Counted from the stretch's first letter, positions 49,855 through 60,394 are shown. The stretch is DNA of 64,000 nt from Sphingomonas sp. UNC305MFCol5.2 (GCF_000712135.1 NZ_JOOE01000001.1:868001-932000); one strand, 5' to 3'. The notes: generated by a model not told the origin, from the sequence alone. Made by a program: numbers and translations.

Positions 49855-52800
49855 TTAGAAGTTGAGCGTCGCTCCCACTGCGATCTGGCGGCCGAGCGAG
49901 TCGTACCGCGCCGACAGCGTGTTGCTGCGCGACAGGCCGTAATTGTACGAATTCGGCAGGATCGGCGGCGTCTTGTCAAACAGGTTGTTCGCCGAGATCC
50001 GGAACGAATAGGCCTTGTTCACACGGAAGCTGAGCGCCAGGTCGATATAGTCGTAGGGATCGATCCGGTAGAAAGTCGCCCGCTCGCCCGCCGCGGTCCA
50101 GCCAAGCGCCGGATCGCCCGAGTTCGTCACATTGGTGAGCGGCCCCAGATGGCGCCAATTCACCGACGCGCTGAAGAACTGGTCGGCAGTGGTGTAGGTG
50201 GTACGGAGCGCATGGGTCCATTTCGGGATCAGCTGGCCGCAGCCGCCGCCATAATAGCCGGCGCAATTATACTTCGGCAGGATCGGCGAATCCTGGCCGC
50301 CCGCGAGGGTGGTCAGCGAGCCCATGAAGTCGAAGTCGAGCCGGCCCGCGCCGCCCAGCGGAAGCGCGTACTGGCCCTGGAAGTCCCAGCCGTGCGACTT
50401 GCTCTTATAGTAATTGGTCGTGCCGCCCCGGAGATAGCCGGTGGACGGATTGCCGGCCGGCGCGCTGTACAGCGTGCCATTGGCGTTGCGCACGAACATC
50501 CGGCAGAAGAAGTCGTTGCCGGTGGCAAGGCACCCGTTCGAGAAATAATCGTAGTCGTTATAGCCGATCGAGTCGTTCAGATCGATCATGAAGCGGTCGG
50601 CCGACAGCGTCAGACCCGGCAGGAACCGCGGCCGCAGCACGACGCCGAAGGTCTTGGTATAGGCCGTTTCCGGATCGACGGTGAAGCCGCCCCGGCGCAC
50701 CGTGCATCCGACGTCGGTCGGGCACAGCAGCGTGGGGCTGCCATAGAGGTTGGCAGCCAGCCCCGTAGCGGCGCACACCGCTTGCGACGCCTGAGGAGCA
50801 CCATAGACCGGAACCTGCTGACCCGTATTCGGGTCGGTCGTGGTCCCCACGCGCGTGGGTGCGCAGATGTCGTTATACGCGGTCGTGATGCGGTCGTAGC
50901 TGATGTTGCTGCCCTGATACGCCTCGACCACGGTTGGGGCGCGCTGGGCGCGGTTGATCGAGCCGCGGAAGGTGATGTCCGGGATCGGCGCCCACAGAGC
51001 TTCCGCCTTCCAGGTCGAGAACTTTTCCGGGTTGCTGCTGTATTTGGAGAGGCGATACGCGCCGTTGAACTGCAGCAGGTCGGCGAACGGCTTGTGCTGC
51101 GCGATCGGCACCTGGAGCTCGACATTGCCTTCCCAGACATGCTGCGAAAGGCTCTGATCGGTTCCGCCCATATTGTCGCGCCACAGCTGGTCGGCAGTGC
51201 CCTCGAGCCGGTCTTCGCGGAATTCCGCGCCGAACGCGATCGCCACGCCCTGCTCCGCCCATGGGCTCTTGATGCCATAGGTGCCGAGGTCGCCCTGCAC
51301 CGTCGCGAGGACGTTGTAGAGCTTGTTGACCGTGCTCTGGGTGCCGTAGCTGTCACGGACCAGATAATCGAACACGGCGCTATTGTTGACGGTCGAGCGC
51401 GAGCTGAACGGATCGAGCGGAAGGCAGCCATCGGCCGCGCCCGAGGCGCAGGTCGGCACGCCGCCCACGCTGACGACATTCAGTGCGTTGTTGACGCGAT
51501 CGACGGACGGGAACGACCAGCTCCAGTCCTGCTGGTTGCGCGCATAGACGCCGCCGACATCATAGCTCCAGCCCTCGGCGAAATCGCCGCGGACGCCGCC
51601 GGTGATACGCAGCCCCTCGTTCAGATAGCGGTCCTCGAGGTCCGGCACGCCGCTGAAGCGATAGCGCAGCTCGATCGGCACCATTGCATTGGTTCCGGCC
51701 TGCGCACCGCAGATCACCTGCGCCTGCGAGGCGGAGAGGAACGGGTTGTTGCAGTTCACCTGATAGGGCGCGGAGCCGAAGGCAGTGTAGCTGTAGATGC
51801 GCGCGGGGAAGCCATTGGCCGACTTGTCGTGGAACCACATGCCGCTGGCATAGAGCTCCGCCGCGTCCGAGATCTCGAACGACGCGAAGCCACCGGCATT
51901 CCAGCGCTCGTTCCCGCGCTGGAAGGAATAGTCGCTATAGGGATTGGCTGCGACTGCATCCGAAAAGGGGACGAAAGTGCGGCTGCCGTCCGGATTGTTG
52001 ACATATTGGTTGCCGTTATTGGCGCCCGTCCGCGGCGACACGTAACCATGATAGCTGTAGGTCGAGGTCGAGCAAGCCAGCGGGCCGTCCTTGACGTTCT
52101 CGATCAGCTGGCAACCCGCAGTCTCGCGTGCCTCGTTGGGCACGAGTTCGCCCTTGCGATAATTGACATAGCCGGAGACGCGGAAGCGGTCGTCGAACAG
52201 CTTGGTGCCCGCAGTCAACGACAGGTCGACGCGGCCGCCATCGACGGCAAGGCCGTGGCTGGGCTGCCCGAAGCCGTATCGGCTGGCGACCTGCGAAACG
52301 AGGCCCGGCTGATTGTCGTGCGCGTAGAAATTGTAGTTCGCGTTGAGCTGGATGCCCTCGAAATCGTTCTTCATGATGAAGTTGACGACACCGGCGACCG
52401 CGTCCGAACCGTACACCGCCGAGGCGCCGCCGGTCAGTACGTCGACGCGCTGTATCAGCGCGGTCGGGATCATGTTGACGTCGACGCCGTTCATCGTGCC
52501 GACGCGCTTGCCGTCGATCAGGGTCAGCGTACGCTCGAAGCCGAGATTGCGCAGCTTGACGCGCTGGCGGCCGTCCGAATCCTGATAATTCTGCTGGCTG
52601 TCGGGCGCGATCTGCGGAATGCGGTTGAGCACTTCCTCGATGTTCACCGCCGCCTGGGCGCGGATCGATTCGGAAGTGACCGAGGTGATCGGCGCCGCGG
52701 CCGTCATGTTGGGACGCGTGATGCGGCTGCCGGTGACGATAATGTCCCCGCTTTGCACCTCGCCTGCATTCTCGTCCTGCGCGGCCGCGGCACTGGTCGG

Positions 52801-52887
52801 AGTGTCGGCTTCCTGCGCCATCGCAGGCGCCGCGAACATACCCGCAAAGCAGGTCGTGCTCAGTAGCAATCGATTCAAACGTGACAT
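49855..52887 (-). CDS. TonB-dependent outer-membrane receptor of the glycoside locus
   Basis: TonB-dependent transporter of 1010 residues. A signal peptide (to about 24) is followed by a TonB-box-like GDIIVTGSRI. The plug domain shows IEEVLNRIPQIAPDSQQN, LRNLGFERTLTLIDGKRV and VDVLTGGASAVYGSDAVAGVVNF, and the long barrel ends in the typical aromatic terminal strand (GATLNF). The size and plug type are those of sphingomonad/Xanthomonas receptors for oligosaccharides and other large substrates. It is followed by a terminator and preceded by four glycosidase genes on the same strand across 394 non-coding bases, so it probably imports the fragments released by them. AAAGGGG precedes the ATG. Confidence 0.93.
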   Translation of the reverse strand: MSRLNRLLLSTTCFAGMFAAPAMAQEADTPTSAAAAQDENAGEVQSGDIIVTGSRITRPNMTAAAPITSVTSESIRAQAAVNIEEVLNRIPQIAPDSQQNYQDSDGRQRVKLRNLGFERTLTLIDGKRVGTMNGVDVNMIPTALIQRVDVLTGGASAVYGSDAVAGVVNFIMKNDFEGIQLNANYNFYAHDNQPGLVSQVASRYGFGQPSHGLAVDGGRVDLSLTAGTKLFDDRFRVSGYVNYRKGELVPNEARETAGCQLIENVKDGPLACSTSTYSYHGYVSPRTGANNGNQYVNNPDGSRTFVPFSDAVAANPYSDYSFQRGNERWNAGGFASFEISDAAELYASGMWFHDKSANGFPARIYSYTAFGSAPYQVNCNNPFLSASQAQVICGAQAGTNAMVPIELRYRFSGVPDLEDRYLNEGLRITGGVRGDFAEGWSYDVGGVYARNQQDWSWSFPSVDRVNNALNVVSVGGVPTCASGAADGCLPLDPFSSRSTVNNSAVFDYLVRDSYGTQSTVNKLYNVLATVQGDLGTYGIKSPWAEQGVAIAFGAEFREDRLEGTADQLWRDNMGGTDQSLSQHVWEGNVELQVPIAQHKPFADLLQFNGAYRLSKYSSNPEKFSTWKAEALWAPIPDITFRGSINRAQRAPTVVEAYQGSNISYDRITTAYNDICAPTRVGTTTDPNTGQQVPVYGAPQASQAVCAATGLAANLYGSPTLLCPTDVGCTVRRGGFTVDPETAYTKTFGVVLRPRFLPGLTLSADRFMIDLNDSIGYNDYDYFSNGCLATGNDFFCRMFVRNANGTLYSAPAGNPSTGYLRGGTTNYYKSKSHGWDFQGQYALPLGGAGRLDFDFMGSLTTLAGGQDSPILPKYNCAGYYGGGCGQLIPKWTHALRTTYTTADQFFSASVNWRHLGPLTNVTNSGDPALGWTAAGERATFYRIDPYDYIDLALSFRVNKAYSFRISANNLFDKTPPILPNSYNYGLSRSNTLSARYDSLGRQIAVGATLNF

Positions 52888-53112
52888 CCGGTGACCCCTT
52901 TATGTTGATCGGCTGTCGATATGCGTTGGCTCCTCGCGGCACGCCGTTTTCGGCGCCAACCGCAAGGCCTCTGCTTCGGCCATCTGCAGCCGGATCCGAA
53001 CCTATCGATCAGGCGCCGGCGCGAGCCTGCCGCAGCCACCGTGGCTTTCCCGAGCCTTGAGTGATTGCGCCACGATGTGCACGCGCCAGCAACATAATAA
53101 AGTTGTCATATA

Positions 53113-53148
53113 TGAAATGACATTTCAATACCAAAAAGCGCTTTGGTG
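53113..53148. promoter_or_regulatory. Paired dyads upstream of the TonB receptor gene (candidate operator region)
   Basis: In the AT-rich centre of the 394-base gap (52888-53281) lie a perfect TGAAATG-A-CATTTCA (53113-53127) and ACCAAA-N6-TTTGGT (53130-53147) around AAAGCGCTTT. A further GTACCAAGG is at 53171-53179. The rest of the gap shows nothing recognisable. The ACCAAA/TTTGGT arms resemble half-sites seen near the GntR gene. The regulator is not proven. Confidence 0.5.
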
Positions 53149-53281
53149 CTATGCTTTCGGCGGAATAAGCGTACCAAGGGCAATATTGGGCGCCTATCCG
53201 CACGATGGATTATGCATGCGCGCAGCCGCAGGCGGCCTCGACATCTCGAAGCCCCCTCACAAACAGTGCCGGCCGAGGAAA

Positions 53282-55201
53282 TCAGCGAGGGGCGATGAAC
53301 CCACCGATGCCGGCTATCGCCAGCCGTGCGGCCGGCACCGCCGGTTCGGCAAAGGTCAATCGCAGGAATCGAGCGGCCCGCGCCCTGGCAAAGGCGATCC
53401 GCTGCGTCGACAACGCATAGGCAATATTCGAGAATTCGCCGCTCGCGCCAGGTTCCCAATTGGTGCCATCGCGACTCGTTTCGGCGATATACCCTTTGGG
53501 CGGGGCCGCATCCGTCATCACCTGGCGCGAAGGGGTGAGGCTGAATCCCGCCAGAATCGTATCGGCGCCCAGATCGACGGTCACGCGGGCTGGCGTCGCC
53601 CGCGTCGGGCGTGGCTGGACCCAGATGCTCGCCGCCTCGTTATCGAGCAGCCTCTCCGCGCCGGGCGCGCTAGCCGATACGATCGTCCATCGGGTCACGT
53701 CGAGAACGCTGGGATCGGTCGACACGATCGTCGGCACCGGCTCCGGCGCGACTGCCCGGAACAGCGCGAACTCGCTGATCGCCGGGGAAACCGGCGCCTC
53801 CAGCACGCGCAGCCGCACGCGACGCGGTGCGATCGGCGTACCGAGCCGGATGACGCGTTGCGCCGAAATACACGCACGCTCCGCCAGCGTCCGCCACTTG
53901 CCGTCGATCTCCGCGTCCACGGCGAAGCGCGTCACGCGAATGCCCAGCGGCAGATACTCGCGCAGACGGATCACGTCGAAGCGCGTGCCCAGCTTCAGGT
54001 CGAGGGTCAGCGTCGGATCCGTCACGCCGTCGGGAGCCGCCCAATAGCTCTCGCGGTTGCCGTCGAGCACGCGCGCCGGCTCGAAGCCTGAGCCGCGGCT
54101 GTGGCTGGCATGCGCGACTGCGCCCTGCGCGAGATCGCGCGCGAAAGTCGCGCGGATCGCATCTCCGAAGGATTTCAGGATCTTGACGTCCTGATCGGGG
54201 ATCCGGCCACGACGATCGGGGGGAATGTTGAGATTGAGGTTGGTCCCCCGCCCCACCGACTCGTCGTACAGCCGGACCAGTCGTTCTGGGCTCTTCACCT
54301 TCGAATCCTCGTCGGCGTGGTAGAACCAGCCCGGGCGGATCGATACGTCGGTCTCTGCGGGCCACCATAGCGCGCCGCCGCGCACCCCCGAATTGCCTTC
54401 CTTCTGGTCATAGGGTTTGTTCGGCATGGTCGGCCAGCACGGGTCGCCCGCTACGCCGTCCTCATTGCCCACCCAGCGGATATCCGCGCCCAGCGGATCG
54501 AAGGTGCAGGCGTTGGGCTGGAGCTTGTGGACCAACGCGACGATCGATGGCCAGTCATAGTAACGCGGCGCATCGATCTTCCGTGCCTCGCGCGCGCCGC
54601 CATAATAGCCGTCGCCGCCATTGGCCCCGTCGAACCAGACCTCGAACAGTTCGCCGTAGCGCGTGCACAATTCGGTCAGCTGCGCGCGGTAATATTCGAC
54701 ATAGGCAGGGCGGCCATATTCGGCATGGTTGCGGTCCCAGGGTGACAGATAGACGCCGAAGGGGAGCTTCGCCCGGCGGCAGGCATCGGCCAGCTCGCGG
54801 ACGATGTCGCCCTTGCCGCCCTTGTAGGGGCTGTTGCGGATGCAATGCTCGGTGCGCCTGGTCGGCCACAGGCAGAAGCCGTCGTGATGCTTGGCAGTGA
54901 GGATCACTCCCCCGAGCCCGCCCGCTTTGGCCGCCGCTACGATCTGGTCGGCATCGAAATCGCTCGGATTGAACAGCTTGGGGTCTTCATCGCCAAAGCC
55001 CCATTCCTTGTCGGTGAAGGTGTTGATCGAGAAATGCACGAAGGCATATTGTTCGCGGCCGTGCCAGCGCCACTGCCGCGGGCTCGGTACGGCGCCATAA
55101 GGCTTTGGCGCCGCGCCGGCCCGCGCCAATGCCGGGATCGAGGGGATCGCGCTCGCCGCCAGGCTGGTGGCGATCAGGCTGCGACGAGAAAGCTCGGTCA
55201 T
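53282..55201 (-). CDS. GH29 alpha-L-fucosidase with C-terminal F5/8-type domains
   Basis: Exported fucosidase of 639 residues. A twin-arginine-type signal (SRRSLIATSLAASAIP) precedes the GH29 catalytic domain (about 40-350), with YAFVHFSINTF, LTAKHHDGFCLWPT and the nucleophile Asp191 in FEVWFDGANGG. Two beta-sandwich domains resembling F5/8 type C modules follow (about 355-480 and 500-636). It would remove alpha-linked fucose from glycans in the periplasm. It is the last of the four glycosidase genes, 40 bases after the GH3 gene. Confidence 0.93.
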   Translation of the reverse strand: MTELSRRSLIATSLAASAIPSIPALARAGAAPKPYGAVPSPRQWRWHGREQYAFVHFSINTFTDKEWGFGDEDPKLFNPSDFDADQIVAAAKAGGLGGVILTAKHHDGFCLWPTRRTEHCIRNSPYKGGKGDIVRELADACRRAKLPFGVYLSPWDRNHAEYGRPAYVEYYRAQLTELCTRYGELFEVWFDGANGGDGYYGGAREARKIDAPRYYDWPSIVALVHKLQPNACTFDPLGADIRWVGNEDGVAGDPCWPTMPNKPYDQKEGNSGVRGGALWWPAETDVSIRPGWFYHADEDSKVKSPERLVRLYDESVGRGTNLNLNIPPDRRGRIPDQDVKILKSFGDAIRATFARDLAQGAVAHASHSRGSGFEPARVLDGNRESYWAAPDGVTDPTLTLDLKLGTRFDVIRLREYLPLGIRVTRFAVDAEIDGKWRTLAERACISAQRVIRLGTPIAPRRVRLRVLEAPVSPAISEFALFRAVAPEPVPTIVSTDPSVLDVTRWTIVSASAPGAERLLDNEAASIWVQPRPTRATPARVTVDLGADTILAGFSLTPSRQVMTDAAPPKGYIAETSRDGTNWEPGASGEFSNIAYALSTQRIAFARARAARFLRLTFAEPAVPAARLAIAGIGGFIAPR

Positions 55202-55241
55202 GCGGATCCTCTTCAGTATCGGGCAGATTTCGGCCGATTCA

Positions 55242-57803
55242 CTATTTCGGCAGTTCCAGCGCGTCTCCGCTCAGCGTGAAGTCGGCCCATTGGCCGGGCG
55301 CGTCGCCGGGCTGGCCGCCGCCCACCCAGAGCCGATAGGCACCGGGCACGACACGACGCGTTCCGTCGCGCGCGACCGTGCTGATGCTGCGTGGATCGAG
55401 GGAGAAACGGACCGTCTGCGCCTTGCCCGGAGCGAGAGCCACGCGACGGAAGCCGACCAGCTGGCGCTGGAGCACCGGTGCGGTGAACGTCGCCCCCTTC
55501 TCCGCCGGCGGCACCAGATAGGCCTGCACGACCTCCTCGCCCGCGCGCGCGCCACTGTTGCGCACCGTCACGCGTATCTCCACCGGCGCGGCCGTGCTCG
55601 CACCCTTCGCTTCCAGCCCGGCATAGGCAAAGCTGGTATAGCTCAATCCATGGCCGAAACCCCAGAGCGGCGTGCCGGTGAAGAAGCGATAGGTGCGCTC
55701 CTTCATCCCGTAATCGACGAAGGCCGGCAGATCCGATGTGGCCTTGTAGAAGGTGACCGGCAGGCGCCCCGAAGGGTTGTTGAGCCCGGCCAGCGTCTCG
55801 GCGATCGCAGTGCCGCCCGCCTCGCCTGGATACCATGCGGCGAGGATCGCGTCGGCCATCGCCGGATCCACTGCCACCGCGCTGCCGCTCGTCAGCACCA
55901 GCACCACCGGCTTGCCGGTGTCGCGGAGCGCCTGGAGCAGCCGCTGCTGCGCATGCGGCAATGCGATGTCGGTCCGGTCGCCGCCGACGAAGCCGGGTAC
56001 GCTGACCTGCAGCGCCTCGCCTTCGAGATCGGGTGACAGACCAAGCACGGCGACCACCACGTCCGAATCCCGTGCCGCCGCGACTGCCTGTTCGAGGAGG
56101 GGTTCCGCCGGGGGAAGCCAAAGCAGTCGGATGCCTTCGTCCTCGCCATAATGATCGAGCTCGAGCCGGAAATCGTGATGACGCCCATCGCTGACGAAGG
56201 GGATTTCGACACGCGCCTTGCCGAGGGGCCCCTGATGGAGCGGCTTGCCGTCGATCCACAGCCGCACGGCATCGTGCCGCGTACAGTCCTTCCAACACGC
56301 CGGGATGTCGATCGCCAGCGTGTAGCGGCCCGGGCCGGGCGGCACGAGCGCGCCCGTCCAGCGTACCGCGAAGCCTTTGGCATCGAGCTCGGGCAAGGGC
56401 GCGGCGCGCGTGTAGTTGAAATCGATCCGGCGATCCTGCCGCACCATTGCGGGCGCGCCCGTCACCGTGGGGCTCGCGAAATATTCGGCCTTCAGCCCGG
56501 GCCTGCCCTCCGCCGAGAACGCCGTCTCGGGTACCATTACTGACGCGCCATCGGCGAGCAACGATCCTTGGGCATATCGCACATTTGCCGTGCCGAACTG
56601 GCGGCGGATGCCCTCCAGCGGTGTCACCGGATCGGCCGCGGTGCCGTGATAATTGGCTTCGAGCACATTGAGGTCATCGGCATCGGCGCCGATCACTGCG
56701 ATGCGACTGCCCTTGGCGAGCGGAAGCCGGCTCGCATCGTTCTTGAGCAGCACGATCGCCTTGCGCGCCGCCTCCAGCGCCAGCGCGCGGTGCGCGGGTG
56801 TACCTACTTCGCTCGGCGCGATCCGGTTCCACGGACTTTCCGCGCCGAATAAGGTGCCGAGCGCAGCGCGGGCCGAAAGCGCGCGAGTCAGCGCAGTGTC
56901 GATCTCGGCCTCGGTTACCAGCCCGCGCTTTACCGCTTGCGGCAAAGCGGCATAGGCCGATCCGCAATTGAGGTCGTTGCCGCCTTTGAGCGCCGCGGCC
57001 GCGGCGGCCGCGCCGTCGAGCCGATAGTGGTGGAACAGATGGATATTGGCGACGGCGTCGCAATCCGAGACGGTGAGGCCGCGAAAACCCCAATCGCCGC
57101 GCAGTCGCTCGATCATCAGCGACGGCAGCGCGCAGACCGGAACGCCGTGGATCGAATTATACGCGCACATCACCGACCGCGCCCTCCCCTCGGTCACTGC
57201 TAGGCGAAACGCCGGCAGATAAGTCGATTCCAGATCCTGCGGGCTCGGATCGACGTCAAAGCCGTCGCGCCCGGCCTCTGGACCGCTGTGCACCGCGAAA
57301 TGCTTGGGCGTGGCGATCACCTTGGGGTGCGCCGGATCGGGGCCCTGCAGTCCCTGGATGAAGGCGATTCCGAGATGCCCCGTCAGATACGGATCCTCGC
57401 CATATGTCTCCTGTCCGCGCCCCCAGCGCGGATCGCGGAAGATGTTGATGTTGGGAGACCAGATCGTCAGCCCCTCGTAAATCCGCCGGTCGGCACCGAT
57501 TGGCCGCGCGTTGAACTTCGCCCGCGCCTCGGTCGCCACGACGTCGCCGACGCGCTGCATCAGCGCGGTATCCCATGTCGCCGCTAGGCCGATCGCCTGC
57601 GGAAACACGGTGGCATAGCCGTTGCGCGCAAGGCCGTGCAGGCCCTCGTTCCACCAATCATAGGCCGGGATTTCGGCCTCGGCGTCGGCAGGCGCAGTGC
57701 TTTGGAGCTGCGCCGCTTTCTCCTCGACGGTCATTGTGGCGATCGCTTTGGCCACCGCATCGGGATCGGGCTCGGTACCAGCGAGCAGGAACGGGAGGAT
57801 CAT
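55242..57803 (-). CDS. GH3 beta-glycosidase with PA14 insert (beta-xylosidase/glucosidase type)
   Basis: GH3 enzyme of 853 residues with nucleophile Asp247 in GLTVSDCDAV, GRGQETYGEDPYL and KHFAVHSGPE in the first domain. A PA14 insert (about 447-590) interrupts the second domain, and a fibronectin-III-like C-terminal domain starts near 740. The architecture is shared by beta-xylosidases, beta-glucosidases and some N-acetylglucosaminidases. The N-terminus is odd: MILPFLLAG is too short for a normal signal peptide although its neighbours are exported. The ATG overlaps the GH2 stop (ATGA), so no longer start is available on the coupled mRNA. Confidence 0.92.
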   Translation of the reverse strand: MILPFLLAGTEPDPDAVAKAIATMTVEEKAAQLQSTAPADAEAEIPAYDWWNEGLHGLARNGYATVFPQAIGLAATWDTALMQRVGDVVATEARAKFNARPIGADRRIYEGLTIWSPNINIFRDPRWGRGQETYGEDPYLTGHLGIAFIQGLQGPDPAHPKVIATPKHFAVHSGPEAGRDGFDVDPSPQDLESTYLPAFRLAVTEGRARSVMCAYNSIHGVPVCALPSLMIERLRGDWGFRGLTVSDCDAVANIHLFHHYRLDGAAAAAAALKGGNDLNCGSAYAALPQAVKRGLVTEAEIDTALTRALSARAALGTLFGAESPWNRIAPSEVGTPAHRALALEAARKAIVLLKNDASRLPLAKGSRIAVIGADADDLNVLEANYHGTAADPVTPLEGIRRQFGTANVRYAQGSLLADGASVMVPETAFSAEGRPGLKAEYFASPTVTGAPAMVRQDRRIDFNYTRAAPLPELDAKGFAVRWTGALVPPGPGRYTLAIDIPACWKDCTRHDAVRLWIDGKPLHQGPLGKARVEIPFVSDGRHHDFRLELDHYGEDEGIRLLWLPPAEPLLEQAVAAARDSDVVVAVLGLSPDLEGEALQVSVPGFVGGDRTDIALPHAQQRLLQALRDTGKPVVLVLTSGSAVAVDPAMADAILAAWYPGEAGGTAIAETLAGLNNPSGRLPVTFYKATSDLPAFVDYGMKERTYRFFTGTPLWGFGHGLSYTSFAYAGLEAKGASTAAPVEIRVTVRNSGARAGEEVVQAYLVPPAEKGATFTAPVLQRQLVGFRRVALAPGKAQTVRFSLDPRSISTVARDGTRRVVPGAYRLWVGGGQPGDAPGQWADFTLSGDALELPK

Positions 57804-60394
57804 CGCTGCGGTCCCAAGGTTCGAAGCGTCAGCGCGTGCTTCAGCGCTGCGGCAGAAGCATCGGAGCGTATGTCGATCGTCAAGCTTTCGCCGGGCAACA
57901 AGTCGAAGCCATCGTCGCTCGGCTGCGCGGCGATATCGCCGAAATCGAGCATCACGGCGCGCGCAAGGGCGGACGCGGCAATCGTCACCCGTTTGCCTTC
58001 CCAGCGCGTGGTCAATCCGGGGGCGGGATAGGCCATGTCCCTGGGCAAGGCACGCTCTACGATCGTGCGTGAGACGCTGCGCCCGTCGATCAGCAATTCG
58101 GCAACCGCGAAGCTGGCCGTGGTTTCGGCACCGTTGAACAATTCGGCATCAGCGATGCTGGCCACTTCCTGCGCCCCCAGCGGCTCGAGCGTTACCGCCG
58201 CGCCTTTCGTGCCGAGCGGTTTGCCCGCCATGTCGAACGCGCGGACGCGCCACTCGGCGGCGATCGGCAAGGTCGCGTCCGACACGAGCGCGATGCGCAT
58301 GGCGCCGTCCTTATGCTCGGCGACGATGGCCTGCGGGGCGAAGAAACGCCGCGCGGCGTAGTGCAGCAGTTTCCACTGGCCGTTGTAGTCGACGCTAGCC
58401 CACGAGATCGCCGGCCACGTGTCGTTGAGCTGCCAGTAAAGCGAGCCCAAGGTCACCGGACGGCATCCGCGGTGATGCCGCGCCGCCATATCGATCGCTT
58501 GCGCCTGGTTGACCTGCGTCAGATAGACAAGGTCGGCGAAATCCTTCGGCTTGCGCAACCTTTGATCGAGATAGAGCTGGAGGCGCGCATTGCCTTCGCC
58601 GGCGAGGAACTTCTGGTGCGCCTTGAGCACCGGGCTGTCGATCGCGAGCGGGCCCTTGCCCGCGAAGCCCCGGATCGTCGACAGATCGGGCACTCCCTGA
58701 AAGCCATATTCGGACATGAAGCGCGGGCACGAATCCAGATAGCGCTCGACCGGCTTCGATCCCGACCACACATCCCAGAAATGCCGGTCGCCGTCCTTGT
58801 CGGTATCGGTCGGGCCCTCATAGTCGCTCGAAGGCGAGCCCGGCCAATAAGGCGTCCCCGGCGCGCGCGCCACCACCGCGTCGCGCAACACGCGATCGAA
58901 CAGCACTGCCATGCTGGTGCCGATCCGCTCCTGCGCGTCGGCGCCGATTCGCGTCTTGAACGCCTTGCGATCGGACCAGTTCTCCCAACCCGACAGCACT
59001 TCGTTGCCGCCCGACCAGCCGACCAATGAGGGGTGCGGCTGGAGCCGCTCGACCTGTTCCTCGGCCTCCACCCGGACGTTCTCGCGGAACGCTGCATCGG
59101 GCGGCGTCACCGATCCCCCGAACATGAAGTCCTGCCAGATCATCAGACCCATCTCATCGGCGAGCGCGTAGAAGGCATCGTCGAGATAATAGCCGCCGCC
59201 CCAGACGCGGATCATGTTCATGTTGGCGTCGCGCGCGCTGGTCAGGATCTGGCGCATCTGCGGCTCGCCGACGCGCGACGGGAAATTGTCGAACGGGATC
59301 AGGTTCGCGCCCTTGGCGAAGATCGGCACCCCGTTGATCCTGAAACCGAAACTGCCGTCCTTGCGGATGAATTCGGCGGTGCGCAGCCCGATCCGCTGGG
59401 TCACCCGGTCTTCGGTCGTGCCGCCGGCATCGAGCGTCGCCTCGACCGAATAGAGCGGCTGCGCGCCATAGCCGACGGGCCACCAACGCTGCGGCTTCTC
59501 GATTGTCAGCGGCGCGCTGACCCAATTCTCGCCGGCGACGAGGCTGGCGGCCCGGCTGATCTCGACCTGCTTGCCGTCGGGGCCGGTGACCCGCGCGCGC
59601 AGCGTCACGTTGGCCACACCGCCGGCGACGATCCGCCAGCGGGCGACCAGCCGCGCCTCACTATCGTTGAGCGCTTCCTGATCGACGCGGAAGCCATCGA
59701 TCCGCGCTTCATCCCATGCCTCGATCCGCGCTGGTCTCCATACGCCGATATTCACCAGCCGCGGACCCCAGTCCCAGCTGTAGTGATATTTGGGCTTCCG
59801 GATGTACGGCGAGGTCTGCTTGCCCTTGGGCTCGTCGCCGAACGCAGAATCATATTCGCCGGGCAGCGGGTTGGCCTCGGCCAGCACCATCGGCTGGAGC
59901 GTACGGATCGGTGAGGCGATGCGGACGATCAGCTCGTTGCGACCTGGCTTCAGTGCCGTCTTCGCATCAACGCGCCACCGGCGATGGGCGTTGTCGGCAG
60001 TCAGCAAGTGCTTGCCGTTCACCGTCACGCTCGCGAAGGTGTCGAGCCCGTCGAACACCAAGTCGACATGATCACGCGCGAGCATAGCCGGAGTCACGTC
60101 GATCACCTTGCGGAACTGCCAATTGGTCAGCCCCGCCCATTGGATCGGCGCTTCGTTGATCCCCTTGAACGGATCGGGGACGCCGCCCGCGGCGATCAGA
60201 TCTTGCTGGACGCTACCCGGCACATGCGCGGGGAACCACTGGGCCTCCTTCGGGTGCTTCCTCGCATTCTCGGCGTCGGCGGGATCGATCCGCGCTTCCC
60301 ACGCACCGTCGAGCTTTGCCGTTTCACGCGGCGCGGCAACCGCGCAGACGCTTGCAAGAAGTGCGGGCAGCAGTGCTATTGCGCGCGCTTTCAC
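57800..60394 (-). CDS. GH2 beta-mannosidase
   Basis: Exported GH2 enzyme of 864 residues with a signal peptide (to about 21). The jelly-roll and immunoglobulin-like domains precede a TIM barrel with acid/base Glu465 (WSGGNEVL) and nucleophile Glu562 (RFMSEYGFQG). PYIRKPKYHYSWDWGPRLV is diagnostic of beta-mannosidases within GH2. It would release terminal beta-mannose, such as the core mannose of N-glycans or mannan ends. Start GTG at 60394, overlapping the GH20 stop by four bases; the end overlaps GH3 by four. Confidence 0.93.
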   Translation of the reverse strand: MKARAIALLPALLASVCAVAAPRETAKLDGAWEARIDPADAENARKHPKEAQWFPAHVPGSVQQDLIAAGGVPDPFKGINEAPIQWAGLTNWQFRKVIDVTPAMLARDHVDLVFDGLDTFASVTVNGKHLLTADNAHRRWRVDAKTALKPGRNELIVRIASPIRTLQPMVLAEANPLPGEYDSAFGDEPKGKQTSPYIRKPKYHYSWDWGPRLVNIGVWRPARIEAWDEARIDGFRVDQEALNDSEARLVARWRIVAGGVANVTLRARVTGPDGKQVEISRAASLVAGENWVSAPLTIEKPQRWWPVGYGAQPLYSVEATLDAGGTTEDRVTQRIGLRTAEFIRKDGSFGFRINGVPIFAKGANLIPFDNFPSRVGEPQMRQILTSARDANMNMIRVWGGGYYLDDAFYALADEMGLMIWQDFMFGGSVTPPDAAFRENVRVEAEEQVERLQPHPSLVGWSGGNEVLSGWENWSDRKAFKTRIGADAQERIGTSMAVLFDRVLRDAVVARAPGTPYWPGSPSSDYEGPTDTDKDGDRHFWDVWSGSKPVERYLDSCPRFMSEYGFQGVPDLSTIRGFAGKGPLAIDSPVLKAHQKFLAGEGNARLQLYLDQRLRKPKDFADLVYLTQVNQAQAIDMAARHHRGCRPVTLGSLYWQLNDTWPAISWASVDYNGQWKLLHYAARRFFAPQAIVAEHKDGAMRIALVSDATLPIAAEWRVRAFDMAGKPLGTKGAAVTLEPLGAQEVASIADAELFNGAETTASFAVAELLIDGRSVSRTIVERALPRDMAYPAPGLTTRWEGKRVTIAASALARAVMLDFGDIAAQPSDDGFDLLPGESLTIDIRSDASAAALKHALTLRTLGPQR

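Noticed and set aside
50149..52866. 905-codon open frame opposite the TonB receptor
   Set aside because: Antisense shadow; the receptor frame has signal peptide, plug motifs and terminal strand.
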